Positions 41,596-50,606 of a stretch of DNA of 64,000 nt are shown here, in pieces. The number at the start of each line of letters is the position of its first letter. The first letter of the stretch is position 1. The stretch is taken from contig NZ_JAFBEE010000003.1 of NCBI RefSeq assembly GCF_016908555.1, positions 1-64,000 on the forward strand. Direction: 5' to 3'. A program made the translations under genes and the position numbers. The notes under the pieces were generated by a model. The model was not told the origin of the DNA. It was given only the letters and a program-made list of their open reading frames with translations, and made no database searches. This DNA is from Alkaliphilus hydrothermalis (GTDB lineage: Bacteria > Bacillota > Clostridia > Peptostreptococcales > Natronincolaceae).

Positions 41596-42966
41596 CTAAA
41601 ACATCGTATTTACCTCAACCCTTGACATCAATACTACCGTCTCCACATGACTAGTATGAGGAAACATATCCACCGGCTGAACTTCCTCAGCTTTATAACC
41701 TCGATCATTCAAATAAGCCAAGTCCCTAGCTAGTGTAGCAGGATTACATGATACATAAACAATCCTTTCAGGAGCCATACTGACAATCGTGTCTAATACT
41801 GCCTCATCACAGCCCTTTCTTGGAGGGTCCACAACCACTACATCAGCCTTGATCCCCTGCTTGTACAACTCTGGGACAACCTTTTCTGCTTCTCCAACAT
41901 AAAACTCTGTATTGGTCATACCATTGATTTCAGCATTTTTTTTAGCATCATCAATGGCAGCCTCCACCACTTCAACCCCATAGACCTTTTTTGCCTTTTG
42001 GGCTAAAAACAATGAAATTGTTCCGATACCACAGTAAATATCAAATACTGATTCTTCACCCTTTAGTTGGGCATATTCCAGAGCCTTTTCATACAGCACC
42101 TTTGTCTGCAACGGATTCACTTGGAAGAAGGACCTTGCAGAGATATTAAACTTTAAATCCCCGATGTAGTCCACGATATGATCCCTACCATAGATAGTTA
42201 TTGATTCTCGTCCGAAAATCACATTGGTATTTTGAGTATTGATGTTCTGCACAATGCTCTCAAGACCTTCTATATTATCCTTTAACAACTTAATTAATTG
42301 CTCTTGATGGGGTAACTCTTTTCCATTTGTAATCACCACCACCATCACTTCACCTGTCTGGTATCCCACCTTGGTCACCACATGACGGATTAGACCCTTT
42401 TTAGTCTTTTCATCATAGACACTAATCTTATATTTTTGAATAAAATCCTTCATCAGCGCTACAATCTTTTCATTAACAGGGTGTTGGATATGGCAGTATC
42501 CCGTATCCACTATATTGTGGCTTCCCTTTTCATAAAAGCCCAGAATAGCCTTTCCTGCCGTCATCCCAACAGGAAATTGAGCTTTGTTCCGATACCAATA
42601 GGGATTATCCATTCCAAGGGTAGGTAAAACCTTTGCATCTATTTTTCCAATACGCTTTAGGGTTTCCTCTACTCGACTGGTTTTAATATCCAGTTGAGCT
42701 TGATAGTCCATGTGCATAATCTGACAGCCCCCACATTTATGAGCTATTGCACAAGTAGGCTCCACTCGACTATTGGATGGGGTAATCATCTCCAGTAACT
42801 TACCAGTGGCATAGTTCTTCTTCACTACCGTTGTCTTCACCTTTATAACATCCCCTGGCAATCCCCCCTCCACAAATACTGTAAATCCATCTACTTTTCC
42901 GATTCCTTCGCCACTATGGCCTAGGTCAATGATTTGTATTTCATATACCTTGTTCTTTTCTACCAT
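41596..42966 (-). CDS. 23S rRNA uracil-C5 methyltransferase, RlmD/RumA family
   Basis: 456 residues. TRAM domain at the N-terminus (EIQIIDLGHSGEGIGKVDGF), 4Fe-4S ligands in CAIAHKCGGCQIMH plus a downstream Cys, SAM domain VFDIYCGIGTISLFLAQ, catalytic Cys in VYVSCNPATLARDL, and C-terminal VDMFPHTSHVETVVLMS. It methylates U747 and/or U1939-type positions of 23S rRNA. Its 3' end faces the accessory island; the gene family's 3' end is a known integration site for serine-integrase elements, and related sequences occur at 22421-22552. Confidence 0.93.
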   Translation of the reverse strand: MVEKNKVYEIQIIDLGHSGEGIGKVDGFTVFVEGGLPGDVIKVKTTVVKKNYATGKLLEMITPSNSRVEPTCAIAHKCGGCQIMHMDYQAQLDIKTSRVEETLKRIGKIDAKVLPTLGMDNPYWYRNKAQFPVGMTAGKAILGFYEKGSHNIVDTGYCHIQHPVNEKIVALMKDFIQKYKISVYDEKTKKGLIRHVVTKVGYQTGEVMVVVITNGKELPHQEQLIKLLKDNIEGLESIVQNINTQNTNVIFGRESITIYGRDHIVDYIGDLKFNISARSFFQVNPLQTKVLYEKALEYAQLKGEESVFDIYCGIGTISLFLAQKAKKVYGVEVVEAAIDDAKKNAEINGMTNTEFYVGEAEKVVPELYKQGIKADVVVVDPPRKGCDEAVLDTIVSMAPERIVYVSCNPATLARDLAYLNDRGYKAEEVQPVDMFPHTSHVETVVLMSRVEVNTMF

Positions 42967-43191
42967 TAAAACTACTCCTTTTTCTATTCATATTTAAAAA
43001 TTTTTATTCTTTTATTAAAATTTTTTTGAATGTTCTCTGTATTATTATGACTAGTTTTAGTATATCCTTTTCTATTCTACACTACTTCTGCCGATTTTGA
43101 CATAATTTGTTGCATAATAATGGTTTACCATTGCAATTCCTTATTTTATAATAGTATATAAGAGTAGACAAGCTAGTAAGGAGTTGATGAA

Positions 43192-44535
43192 ATGTTTCGA
43201 GCAATTAGAAATATGATATTACTATTGGTTGTTTGTTTTGTCGCAACTGGTGTTCCCCTTTATGCCAATACCCTTAATTTTAGTGTATCCACTACAGGGG
43301 TCACTTTACAAAACAACTTATCTATGGATGTTCAAGTAGAGACCATCAGTGATATCCAGCAAAGTGTTACAGTGCAACTAATCTCAGAAGAAAACCCAAT
43401 TAATATTAACCTAAACCCCGACAATCCACTATCCCTCGACCTATATCTCGATGACATCCATGTTAAAAAAATAGAACAAGATCAAATCACCCTCACTTCT
43501 ATGCCCAAGCAAACACTAGATTCCCTTTTACTTAATAAAGAAAATCCAATGACCATCGAATTTAGTATTAAGCAAGATAAATTAGATATACCAGATGGTG
43601 ATTATCGTCTAATGATTAAACCGAATATTAGAACTCCAGAAATATCTATCCCTACCTTTAATGTGGCCTTAAGCTTCACTACCAACTATCAGTACATACC
43701 AGCACTTCAATCCATTAAAAATAATGAAACAGCATTAACTTTGTACTTTACAGACCCTCTGGCTAGTCATTTAATCCCGATTACAAGAGTAATTCCTTAC
43801 ACCAATACACCTCTACGACACACTCTAGATAATTTAGAAAAAGGCCCAAACCCTTCACTGGGATTACCGGAAGATTCACCTATTCCATCTAATGCAAAAT
43901 TAAGCTTAAGAAACGGTATTGCAGGAGTCTATCTTCCCAATGACATTGGAATCTATGAATCTTATCCTACAAGTGCTAGAGTCGCCATGGAGAGTTTTAT
44001 TCAATCCCTTACCTCTATTGATGCAGTAGATGGGGTACAATTCTACTTTGGCAACAAAATTAAAGAAGTTGCTTTTCATGACCATCAAGTAGATAAGCCC
44101 TTCTACCAATCTGAAAGAGCCCGTATTTATATCGGCACCATTACAGAGACAGATCGTATTCTATTAACACCAATTCCCTTATATGAGGAAAGTCCTACAA
44201 TAGAATTACTTTTTAATAAACTGAAGTACAGTGGACAACAGGATATTTATAAATATCAGCTTCAACCCCCACTTCCTGAAGCGGTGGAGTTAGTGTCCCA
44301 TAATTTACATGAGGGTATTCTAACCCTTAATCTTTCAGAGGGCTTTTTATTGCCACACCCAGAAGACAATGCTAAAAAGCGTTTTATGCTGGAGGCGCTC
44401 CTTTATACCTTTACCTCTTTACCAGATGTAGAAGGAGTTGTTCTTCAAGTAGAGGGAGAACCCCTGAGCACCTTTGCTGGACAAACCATATCTAGTCCCC
44501 TCTATCCATCTAAATTTATTAATCCAGAAAAATAG
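43192..44535 (+). CDS. Secreted protein with two GerMN domains
   Basis: 447 residues with a signal peptide (residues 1-25, cleavage after YA). Two GerMN repeats: about 180-310 (ALTLYFTDPLASHLIPITRV, LRHTLDNLEKGP) and 320-435 (ARIYIGTITETDRILLTPIP, IELLFNKLK). GerM proteins act in sporulation and germination at the cell wall. A beta-rich N-terminal domain of about 150 residues precedes them. ATG 43192 follows AGGAG. Own terminator overlaps the stop (44534-44556). Confidence 0.85.
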   Translation: MFRAIRNMILLLVVCFVATGVPLYANTLNFSVSTTGVTLQNNLSMDVQVETISDIQQSVTVQLISEENPININLNPDNPLSLDLYLDDIHVKKIEQDQITLTSMPKQTLDSLLLNKENPMTIEFSIKQDKLDIPDGDYRLMIKPNIRTPEISIPTFNVALSFTTNYQYIPALQSIKNNETALTLYFTDPLASHLIPITRVIPYTNTPLRHTLDNLEKGPNPSLGLPEDSPIPSNAKLSLRNGIAGVYLPNDIGIYESYPTSARVAMESFIQSLTSIDAVDGVQFYFGNKIKEVAFHDHQVDKPFYQSERARIYIGTITETDRILLTPIPLYEESPTIELLFNKLKYSGQQDIYKYQLQPPLPEAVELVSHNLHEGILTLNLSEGFLLPHPEDNAKKRFMLEALLYTFTSLPDVEGVVLQVEGEPLSTFAGQTISSPLYPSKFINPEK

Positions 44536-44556
44536 CAGCCACCATAGCTGCTTTTT
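44534..44556 (+). terminator. Terminator of the GerMN gene
   Basis: AGCAGC/GCTGCT stem followed by TTTTA, beginning inside the TAG stop. Confidence 0.7.
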
Positions 44557-44598
44557 ATCTTGTAAGGCATTTTCAACAGGCTGGGGTAAAAAAAAAAT

Positions 44599-44622
44599 GA
44601 GTACATTGTTAGCAATGTACTC
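44599..44622 (-). terminator. Terminator of the aldo/keto reductase-FxsA-thioesterase operon
   Basis: Perfect 10-bp stem GAGTACATTG / CAATGTACTC, then a run of nine T on the minus strand. Confidence 0.85.
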
Positions 44623-44732
44623 CAAAGATAGAATCAGTATACCCGTGATTGAATTAAATTTATTGGCCTTCAATAAACTATTAGTGATTATACTCAAATT
44701 ATGGCATTATTATACCATAAATTTCATATCAA

Positions 44733-45752
44733 TTATTTATTATTAGGTTCTAACTTTGCTACAACATTTTTTAGCATGCTTCTAATGGGTAGATCATAAG
44801 GACATTTTGATTCACAAACACCACATTCTACGCATTCCGAAGCTTTTTTAGGGAGCACTCCATATCGTTCTACTGCCCAATTCTGCAATTCATAACGGGA
44901 ATAATAACCCTCCATTAGAAATTGAGTAGGTATGTCAATCTTCTGGGGACAGGGTAAACAGTAGCCACATCTTCTACAGAAGGTTGTACCCAGACTTTGC
45001 TTGATTTCTTCAATCCGCTTTTGGTCTACCTCTGATAGGGGCACAAAATTCTTCCCTACATTTGCATTTTCATAAACCTGTTCTTCTTTATCTACCCCAG
45101 GAATCACTACTGTAACGTTAGGATTTTGTAAAATAAATCTTAGGGCCAGATCTCCATCTTCTAGAGCTCCCCCTGCTAGGGGCTTCATGATAATAACCCC
45201 AATATTTTTTTCTGCTGCTCTCTTGAAAAGAGCTTCTCCTTGTCGTTCTACAATATTATATGGGAACTGGATAGTTGAGAAATAATCAGTTTCAATTGCC
45301 ATCTCCAACAGCTCTGCACTATGGCTGGTGATGCCTATTTCTTTAATCTTGCCTGCTTCTTGAGCTTCCTTCAATGCCCTGAAGGCCCCATCTGGTGCAA
45401 GTATTTGCTCCAGTTGTGCCTCTGTCTTTACCAAATGAAACTGGTAAAGATCTATGGTGTCAATATTAAAATCGGCTAAGCTGGTCTCCACTTCTTTCTT
45501 CATGGATTCATAATCCCTTGCCATTGTTTTTGTGGCAATATACCAATGATCTCTATTACCTGCTATTCCTTTACCGATCAATTTTTCACTCTCACCGTAG
45601 GCTCTCGCTGAATCTATAAAATTTATTCCTTCATCAGCCGCCTTTTTAATCAGGTCTATGGCTTCTTCTTCTTTTAATCTTTGAATAGGGATTCCTCCAA
45701 AACCAATAACCCCTACTTCTAAGTTGGTTCTTCCGAGCTTTCTTTTCTCCAA
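44733..45752 (-). CDS. Aldo/keto reductase with C-terminal 4Fe-4S domain
   Basis: 339 residues, TTG start at 45752 (GGGAGG, 7 bp upstream). The N-terminal TIM barrel (RKLGRTNLEVGVIGFGGIP; catalytic Tyr in DSARAYGESE; Lys in YIATKT; Asp in DEGINFIDSA; His in YQFHLV) reaches about residue 265. It is followed by two cysteine sets, CRRCGYCLPCP and CVECGVCESKCPYDLP. Ferredoxin-type AKRs are common in Clostridia; substrate unknown. Last of a three-gene unit. Confidence 0.9.
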   Translation of the reverse strand: MEKRKLGRTNLEVGVIGFGGIPIQRLKEEEAIDLIKKAADEGINFIDSARAYGESEKLIGKGIAGNRDHWYIATKTMARDYESMKKEVETSLADFNIDTIDLYQFHLVKTEAQLEQILAPDGAFRALKEAQEAGKIKEIGITSHSAELLEMAIETDYFSTIQFPYNIVERQGEALFKRAAEKNIGVIIMKPLAGGALEDGDLALRFILQNPNVTVVIPGVDKEEQVYENANVGKNFVPLSEVDQKRIEEIKQSLGTTFCRRCGYCLPCPQKIDIPTQFLMEGYYSRYELQNWAVERYGVLPKKASECVECGVCESKCPYDLPIRSMLKNVVAKLEPNNK

Positions 45753-45824
45753 AGCTAAACCTCCCTCAGTTCCTCTTTAAACCCAATAATTAATAATTAA
45801 TAAATAATAAGTAATAATTTATTT

Positions 45825-46220
45825 TTATTTACGATAGTAGAAGGTAAATGTGCCATCCTCCACCATTTGACGAATTCTTCCTTTGATAAAGTGTTTTAGA
45901 ATCCCTCTAGTAAAAGGTACTACTAATATGAATCCGCTGATATCTGTTAATAGCCCTGGGGTTAATAAAAAAGCTCCCCCAATCAATACGCACAATCCGT
46001 TGATTAACTCATCCCCAGGCATTCTTCCTTGACTCATTTCTAGTTTAATCCTCTGCAGTATACCCCTACCTTCTTTTTTTGCAAGATAGGCCCCTGCAAT
46101 CCCTGTCATTAGAACGATTAATAGTGTATAGCTCAAACCTATGTACTCATTTAACTTTAATAATAAGCCTAGTTCTACGATTGGAATAACAGTAAAAAGT
46201 AAGATTAATTTCATTAACAT
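45825..46220 (-). CDS. fxsA: FxsA-family membrane protein
   Basis: 131 residues. Typical FxsA start KLILLFTVIPIVELGLLLKL, GLSYTLLIVLMTGIAGAYLAK, then GRMPGDELINGLCVLIGGAF and LLTPGLLTDISGFILVVPFT: two membrane pairs and a basic tail. FxsA overproduction affects phage exclusion by F plasmid PifA in E. coli; the native role is unclear. It follows the thioesterase by 18 bp. Confidence 0.9.
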   Translation of the reverse strand: MLMKLILLFTVIPIVELGLLLKLNEYIGLSYTLLIVLMTGIAGAYLAKKEGRGILQRIKLEMSQGRMPGDELINGLCVLIGGAFLLTPGLLTDISGFILVVPFTRGILKHFIKGRIRQMVEDGTFTFYYRK

Positions 46221-46238
46221 ATCTTCACCCCACTATTT

Positions 46239-46643
46239 TTATATAAGCTTTTGATAAAACTCTGGATACTTCTTTTTAATACTGATGGGCTTAAAGGATT
46301 TATCCACAAAAGCATGGGTGGTTGTTCCTGTAGCCAATAGTCTTCCATCCTTTTTTCTATACAGTTCATAGCTGAAGGTAATTCTTACTCCCTTCATTTC
46401 CTTTACTGTACTTTTGATGACAATTACATCATCATATTTTGCTGATTCCTTGTATTGACACCCTACATCAATTACAGGCAGCATAATATCTTTATCTTCC
46501 AGCTCCTTATAGGAGTACCCAATTGACTTTAGTAGCGTTGTTCTTCCAATTTCAAACCAAGTAAAATAGTTCCCATGATAAACCACTCCCATTTGGTCAG
46601 TTTCAGCGTATCTTACCGTTACTTCACATTCGTTATAATACAT
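46239..46643 (-). CDS. Acyl-CoA thioesterase, YbgC/FadM hotdog family
   Basis: 134 residues from ATG 46643 (GGGAGGT upstream). Hotdog fold with the catalytic Asp in VRYAETDQMGVVYHGNYFTW and VGCQYKESAKYDDVIVIKS. It hydrolyses acyl-CoA thioesters. First in a unit with FxsA and aldo/keto reductase. Confidence 0.9.
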   Translation of the reverse strand: MYYNECEVTVRYAETDQMGVVYHGNYFTWFEIGRTTLLKSIGYSYKELEDKDIMLPVIDVGCQYKESAKYDDVIVIKSTVKEMKGVRITFSYELYRKKDGRLLATGTTTHAFVDKSFKPISIKKKYPEFYQKLI

Positions 46644-46731
46644 ATATATACCTCCCAATAATATTATATACAAAGGTTTACTTATTTAATTCTATATTCA
46701 CCAGTAGATTCCTTTTCTATCAAAGAAAAAA

Positions 46732-46755
46732 AGAACTTACAGATTTGTAAGTTCT
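46732..46755 (-). terminator. Terminator of the pfkA-pyk operon
   Basis: Stem AGAACTTACA / TGTAAGTTCT with a T-rich tail on the minus strand. Confidence 0.85.
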
Positions 46756-46881
46756 ATAAAGGTAACGGCATTCATGAATATCAATAATTAAAGGGGGATA
46801 TTGATTTCATATACTCATTATATGATTCTAAACCTTTATTTGTGTTATAAACAGGTTAAACTTCTGTAAAAGAATTTTTAA

Positions 46882-48636
46882 TTATAGTACTCTTGTTTTC
46901 CCACTGTATACTAATCCAGTAGCTGCATCCACTGTTACGATATCCCTGTTTTTTAATTTGTAGGTAGCACCAGCAACACCAACAATTGTAGGCTTACCAT
47001 AGTTTAACCCAACAATTGCTCCGTGGCTTGTTAAGCCTCCTTCTTCAGTAATGACGGCTCCAGCAATCTCAATTAATGGCACAATTTCTTTATCAGTAGA
47101 CTGCACTACTAAAATATCCCCTTCTTTGAAGGAAGCATAGTCACTTTCGTCATTGATTACCACAACTTTACCTGTAACTGATTTCTTTCCTACACCAGTA
47201 CCAGAAACTAATATATCACCAACAATATGAACCTTGATAAGGTTGGTGGTTCCAACAACTCCAACTGGTACACCAGCTGTGATTACTACTAAATCCCCTC
47301 GTTTAATGAGTTTTTGTTCTAAAGTCTTGCGTACCGAAACCTCTAATACTTCATCTGTAGACTGTAATTCATCTACTAGAACAGATTGAACACCCCAAAC
47401 TAAGCTCATTCTTCTTCTTATTCTTTCGCTTACTGTTGTTGCAATGATTGGTGCCTTTGGTCTAAATTTCGAAACCATTCTTGCAGTATATCCAGATGAA
47501 GTTGCTGTGATGATGGCAGATGCCATTAAATCCATTGCTGTACTACAAGTAGCATAGCTGATGGCGTCTGTTATTGTAACTTCTTTAACTAAAGATTTAT
47601 GTTTCAATAGATCACAATAGTTGATGGCAGATTCTGTTCTTTTTGCAATATCAGCCATCATTTTTACTGACTCAGCAGGATATTTTCCAGCAGCTGTTTC
47701 TCCCGACAGCATGATGGCATCTGTTCCGTCAAATATGGCGTTGGCTACGTCCGTCACCTCAGCTCTAGTGGGTCTAGGATTTCGCATCATAGAATCTAGC
47801 ATTTGGGTAGCTGTGATAACAGGCTTTCCAGCTAAATTACATAATCTAATCATTTCTTTTTGAACTAATGGTACTTCTTCAGTAGGGATTTCAACTCCCA
47901 AATCACCTCTAGCCACCATGATACCGTCGGATATATCAATAATTTCTTCAAGATTATCTACACCCTCTTGATTCTCTATTTTAGAGATAATATGGATGTG
48001 TTCAGCATTGTTTTGCTCTAGTATCCTTCTGATTTCCAATACGTCACTGGCTTTTCTTACAAAGGAAGCAGCGATAAAGTCGATATCCATTCTAATACCA
48101 AATTCAATATCACTACGATCCTTTTCTGTAATAGCAGGTAGGTTAATTTTTACCCCAGGTACGTTAACTCCCTTATGGTTCTTTACTACCCCAGCATTTT
48201 CTACGATGCAAAGGATATCAGTATCGTTTTTGATATCCTTAACTTTTAAGCCGATTAATCCATCATCGATTAAAATAGAATCCCCCACTTTGACATCCTT
48301 TGGTAATCCATTGTATGTAATACTACATATAGTCTCATCTCCAAGAATATCCCTAGTGGTGATGGTGAACTCCTGTCCCTCTTCCAGTTGAACCTCTGGG
48401 TCTTTAAACTTACCTGTTCTGATTTCTGGACCCTTTGTATCTAAGAGAATAGCCACAGGTACCTGTAATTCTTCTCGTACTTCTTTAATGGTCTTGATTC
48501 TCGCTTCATGCTCCTCATGGTTTCCATGGGAGAAGTTTAACCTTGCGACATTTAATCCTTGGTTGACTAACTCCGTAAATATTTCCTTACCTTCACTGGC
48601 GGGCCCAATGGTACATACTATTTTAGTTTTTCTCAT
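46882..48636 (-). CDS. pyk: Pyruvate kinase with PEP-utiliser C-terminal domain
   Basis: 584 residues. Barrel motifs TKIVCTIGPASE, ILLDTKGPEIRTG, active-site IISKIENQEGVDNL and MVARGDLGVEIPTEEVPLVQ, TAAGKYPAESV; allosteric C domain to about 470; then an added ~110-residue PEP-utiliser domain with the His in TSHGAIVGLNYGKPTIVG, as in Bacillus and Clostridial enzymes. It makes pyruvate and ATP in glycolysis. It follows pfkA by 19 bp. Confidence 0.97.
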   Translation of the reverse strand: MRKTKIVCTIGPASEGKEIFTELVNQGLNVARLNFSHGNHEEHEARIKTIKEVREELQVPVAILLDTKGPEIRTGKFKDPEVQLEEGQEFTITTRDILGDETICSITYNGLPKDVKVGDSILIDDGLIGLKVKDIKNDTDILCIVENAGVVKNHKGVNVPGVKINLPAITEKDRSDIEFGIRMDIDFIAASFVRKASDVLEIRRILEQNNAEHIHIISKIENQEGVDNLEEIIDISDGIMVARGDLGVEIPTEEVPLVQKEMIRLCNLAGKPVITATQMLDSMMRNPRPTRAEVTDVANAIFDGTDAIMLSGETAAGKYPAESVKMMADIAKRTESAINYCDLLKHKSLVKEVTITDAISYATCSTAMDLMASAIITATSSGYTARMVSKFRPKAPIIATTVSERIRRRMSLVWGVQSVLVDELQSTDEVLEVSVRKTLEQKLIKRGDLVVITAGVPVGVVGTTNLIKVHIVGDILVSGTGVGKKSVTGKVVVINDESDYASFKEGDILVVQSTDKEIVPLIEIAGAVITEEGGLTSHGAIVGLNYGKPTIVGVAGATYKLKNRDIVTVDAATGLVYSGKTRVL

Positions 48637-48655
48637 TTATACTCCCCCTATCTTG

Positions 48656-49615
48656 TTAAATAGATAATATATTTGCTAAATCATAACTTTTCTTATCAAA
48701 TTTATTCTCGGTATTAAAAACCTCATCAAAATCTACATCAATTACATCTAAACCCTTTACACCTACTGCCCTACAACTTTTTCCCGCTACCAACAGTTCC
48801 ACTGCCCTTGCACCCATTTTACTGGCAATGTTTCTGTCAAAAGCCGTAGGTGTTCCACCTCTTTGAATATGCCCAAGAATTGTTACCCTTGTTTCTATTC
48901 CAGTTTTTTCTTCAATTTCCTTTGCGATATCCATTCCGCCACCAACACCCTCTGCCAATAGGATGATACTATGTAGTTTCCCTCTATTTCTACCTTTTAT
49001 TAACTTTTTACAAACTCTATCAATTTCAAAAGGTACTTCTGGAACAATGATACTTTCGGCCCCTCCTGCTAAACCAGCATAAAGGGCAATATCTCCACAA
49101 TGCCTTCCCATTACTTCAATCACATTTGCTCTACCATGGGATGTAGAGGTATCGCGGATTTTACCAATGGCATCTACTACGGTATTCACTGCTGTATCGA
49201 ATCCAATGGTATAGTCAGTATATCTTAAGTCATTGTCAATTGTACCAGGTATCCCTATGGTTTTAATTCCTAACTCACTTAGTTTTTTTGCTCCTGCAAA
49301 AGAACCATCTCCACCGATGACAACAAGTCCATCTACTCCAAAGATTTTCAAGGCATAGTTAGCTTTTCTCCTTCCTTCTTCAGTTCTAAACTCTTCACTT
49401 CTGGCGGTTTGAAGCATGGTGCCGCCCCTGTGAATAATATCGGCGACTGAAGATAGGTTCATTTCATCCATCAATCCATTAATCAAACCATGATAGCCTT
49501 GACGAATACCAATGACCTTTAACCCTTTGTATATACCAGTCCTAACCACTGCCCTTACAGCTGCATTCATACCAGGTGAGTCACCTCCGCTGGTCAATAC
49601 CCCTATTGTCTGCAT
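48656..49615 (-). CDS. pfkA: ATP-dependent 6-phosphofructokinase
   Basis: 319 residues, standard bacterial length. IGVLTSGGDSPGMNAAVRAV, VVIGGDGSFAGAKKL, catalytic GTIDNDLRYTDYTIGFDTAV, and GHIQRGGTPTAFDRNIA. It commits fructose 6-phosphate to glycolysis. First gene of the operon with pyk; AAGGAGG 5 bp before ATG. A perfect hairpin stands in its leader (49637-49659). Confidence 0.97.
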   Translation of the reverse strand: MQTIGVLTSGGDSPGMNAAVRAVVRTGIYKGLKVIGIRQGYHGLINGLMDEMNLSSVADIIHRGGTMLQTARSEEFRTEEGRRKANYALKIFGVDGLVVIGGDGSFAGAKKLSELGIKTIGIPGTIDNDLRYTDYTIGFDTAVNTVVDAIGKIRDTSTSHGRANVIEVMGRHCGDIALYAGLAGGAESIIVPEVPFEIDRVCKKLIKGRNRGKLHSIILLAEGVGGGMDIAKEIEEKTGIETRVTILGHIQRGGTPTAFDRNIASKMGARAVELLVAGKSCRAVGVKGLDVIDVDFDEVFNTENKFDKKSYDLANILSI

Positions 49616-49636
49616 ATGGCTACCTCCTTTTCAACC

Positions 49637-49659
49637 ACAGGGACATTCTATGTCCCTGT
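49637..49659 (-). promoter_or_regulatory. Leader hairpin of pfkA-pyk
   Basis: ACAGGGACAT / ATGTCCCTGT, perfect 10-bp stem with a 3-nt loop, ending about 20 bp before pfkA. No T run on the minus strand, so a mRNA-stability element or operator rather than a terminator. A possible promoter TTGAAT-18-TAAAAT lies just upstream. Confidence 0.55.
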
Positions 49660-49780
49660 AATATTATTTTAGTCCCTCATCTTCTCAAAATTCAAATTGT
49701 TCCACCTGTTCAAAACCCCTTGATTCAAAGCAACCTTCATTTTTAAAGTTGAAGAAGAAGTTAGGGGGCTTGAACAAAAT

Positions 49781-49800
49781 AGGGGTATTTAAAAACCCCT
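49781..49800 (-). terminator. Terminator overlapping the end of the DUF2007-like gene
   Basis: Stem AGGGGT / ACCCCT with A/T loop, followed by ATTTTG on the minus strand; it includes the TAA stop. Confidence 0.5.
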
Positions 49801-50019
49801 TTGCATCAATATGGTATGGGCTTCTTCCACTTCAGATCTAGGTACCAGTACTTCGGAAGTTCCCTCTATATTATTTTTACTGATTGGTTTTACTTTGACT
49901 AAGAAGCCTTCTTCCACTAGCATTTTCTGAATATTTTCCGCATCCTGCTTAGTATTCGCCATATATACAACTGTCCACATAAGTCCATTAGGCCTCCTTT
50001 TCCACCATTTTAAAAGCAT
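49789..50019 (-). CDS. DUF2007-like small protein
   Basis: 76 residues. MWTVVYMANTKQDAENIQKM, LVKVKPISKNN and VLVPRSEVEEAHTILMQ show the beta-alpha-beta fold of putative signal-transducing DUF2007 proteins. ATG 50019 has GGAG only 4 bp upstream. It precedes pfkA but its own terminator separates them. Function unknown. Confidence 0.7.
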   Translation of the reverse strand: MLLKWWKRRPNGLMWTVVYMANTKQDAENIQKMLVEEGFLVKVKPISKNNIEGTSEVLVPRSEVEEAHTILMQRGF

Positions 50020-50138
50020 CTATCTCCATTACTACTTGTCGTTATTTAAGTATATTGTTCCCTTTTAGAAATATATTTCATATTATAACATATACAATGA
50101 TTTCTAACTATAAAATATTGTTAAAGGGAGGAATGAAT

Positions 50139-50606
50139 TTGAAAGAATTAATTATACAGATATTAGCAGATCGTGGCGTAACCATAAAGGAGATTGCTGA
50201 TTTAGTCTATGAACTTCAATCTAAATATGGTCCACTAACCATTGAAGATTGTGAAGAGAGTATCGATCGAGTTCTAGAAAAACGCGAAGTTCAAAATGCC
50301 ATCATCACTGGTGTGATCTTAGATTTGTACACTGAGGAAAAACTTCTCCCAGAGCCGCTACAAGGAATCCTTGAACGAGATGAACCCTTATATGGAATAG
50401 ATGAAATTTTAGCCCTCAGCATCACTAATATATATGGCACCATTGGCTTGACCAACTTTGGGTATCTTGATAAAAATAAATTTGGCATACTAAAATCCCT
50501 AAATAACTCTGATGAAAAAGTACATACTTTTTTAGATGATTTAGTCGCTGCAGTAGCCGCAGCCGCATCGGCAAGAATTGCCCATTCAAAATTCGCAAAC
50601 AATTAA
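50139..50606 (+). CDS. YutG/PgpA-like phosphatidylglycerophosphatase family protein
   Basis: About 155 residues. Start: TTG 50139 is 7 bp from GGGAGG, while the in-frame ATG 50133 is only 1 bp away, so TTG is preferred. Motifs: ADRGVTIKEIADLVYELQSK, KREVQNAIITGVILDLYTEE, LYGIDEILALSITNIYGTIG, KVHTFLDDLVAAVAAAASAR. The YutG branch of the PgpA family. The 3' end overlaps the convergent dnaE by 4 bp. Confidence 0.85.
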   Translation: MKELIIQILADRGVTIKEIADLVYELQSKYGPLTIEDCEESIDRVLEKREVQNAIITGVILDLYTEEKLLPEPLQGILERDEPLYGIDEILALSITNIYGTIGLTNFGYLDKNKFGILKSLNNSDEKVHTFLDDLVAAVAAAASARIAHSKFANN

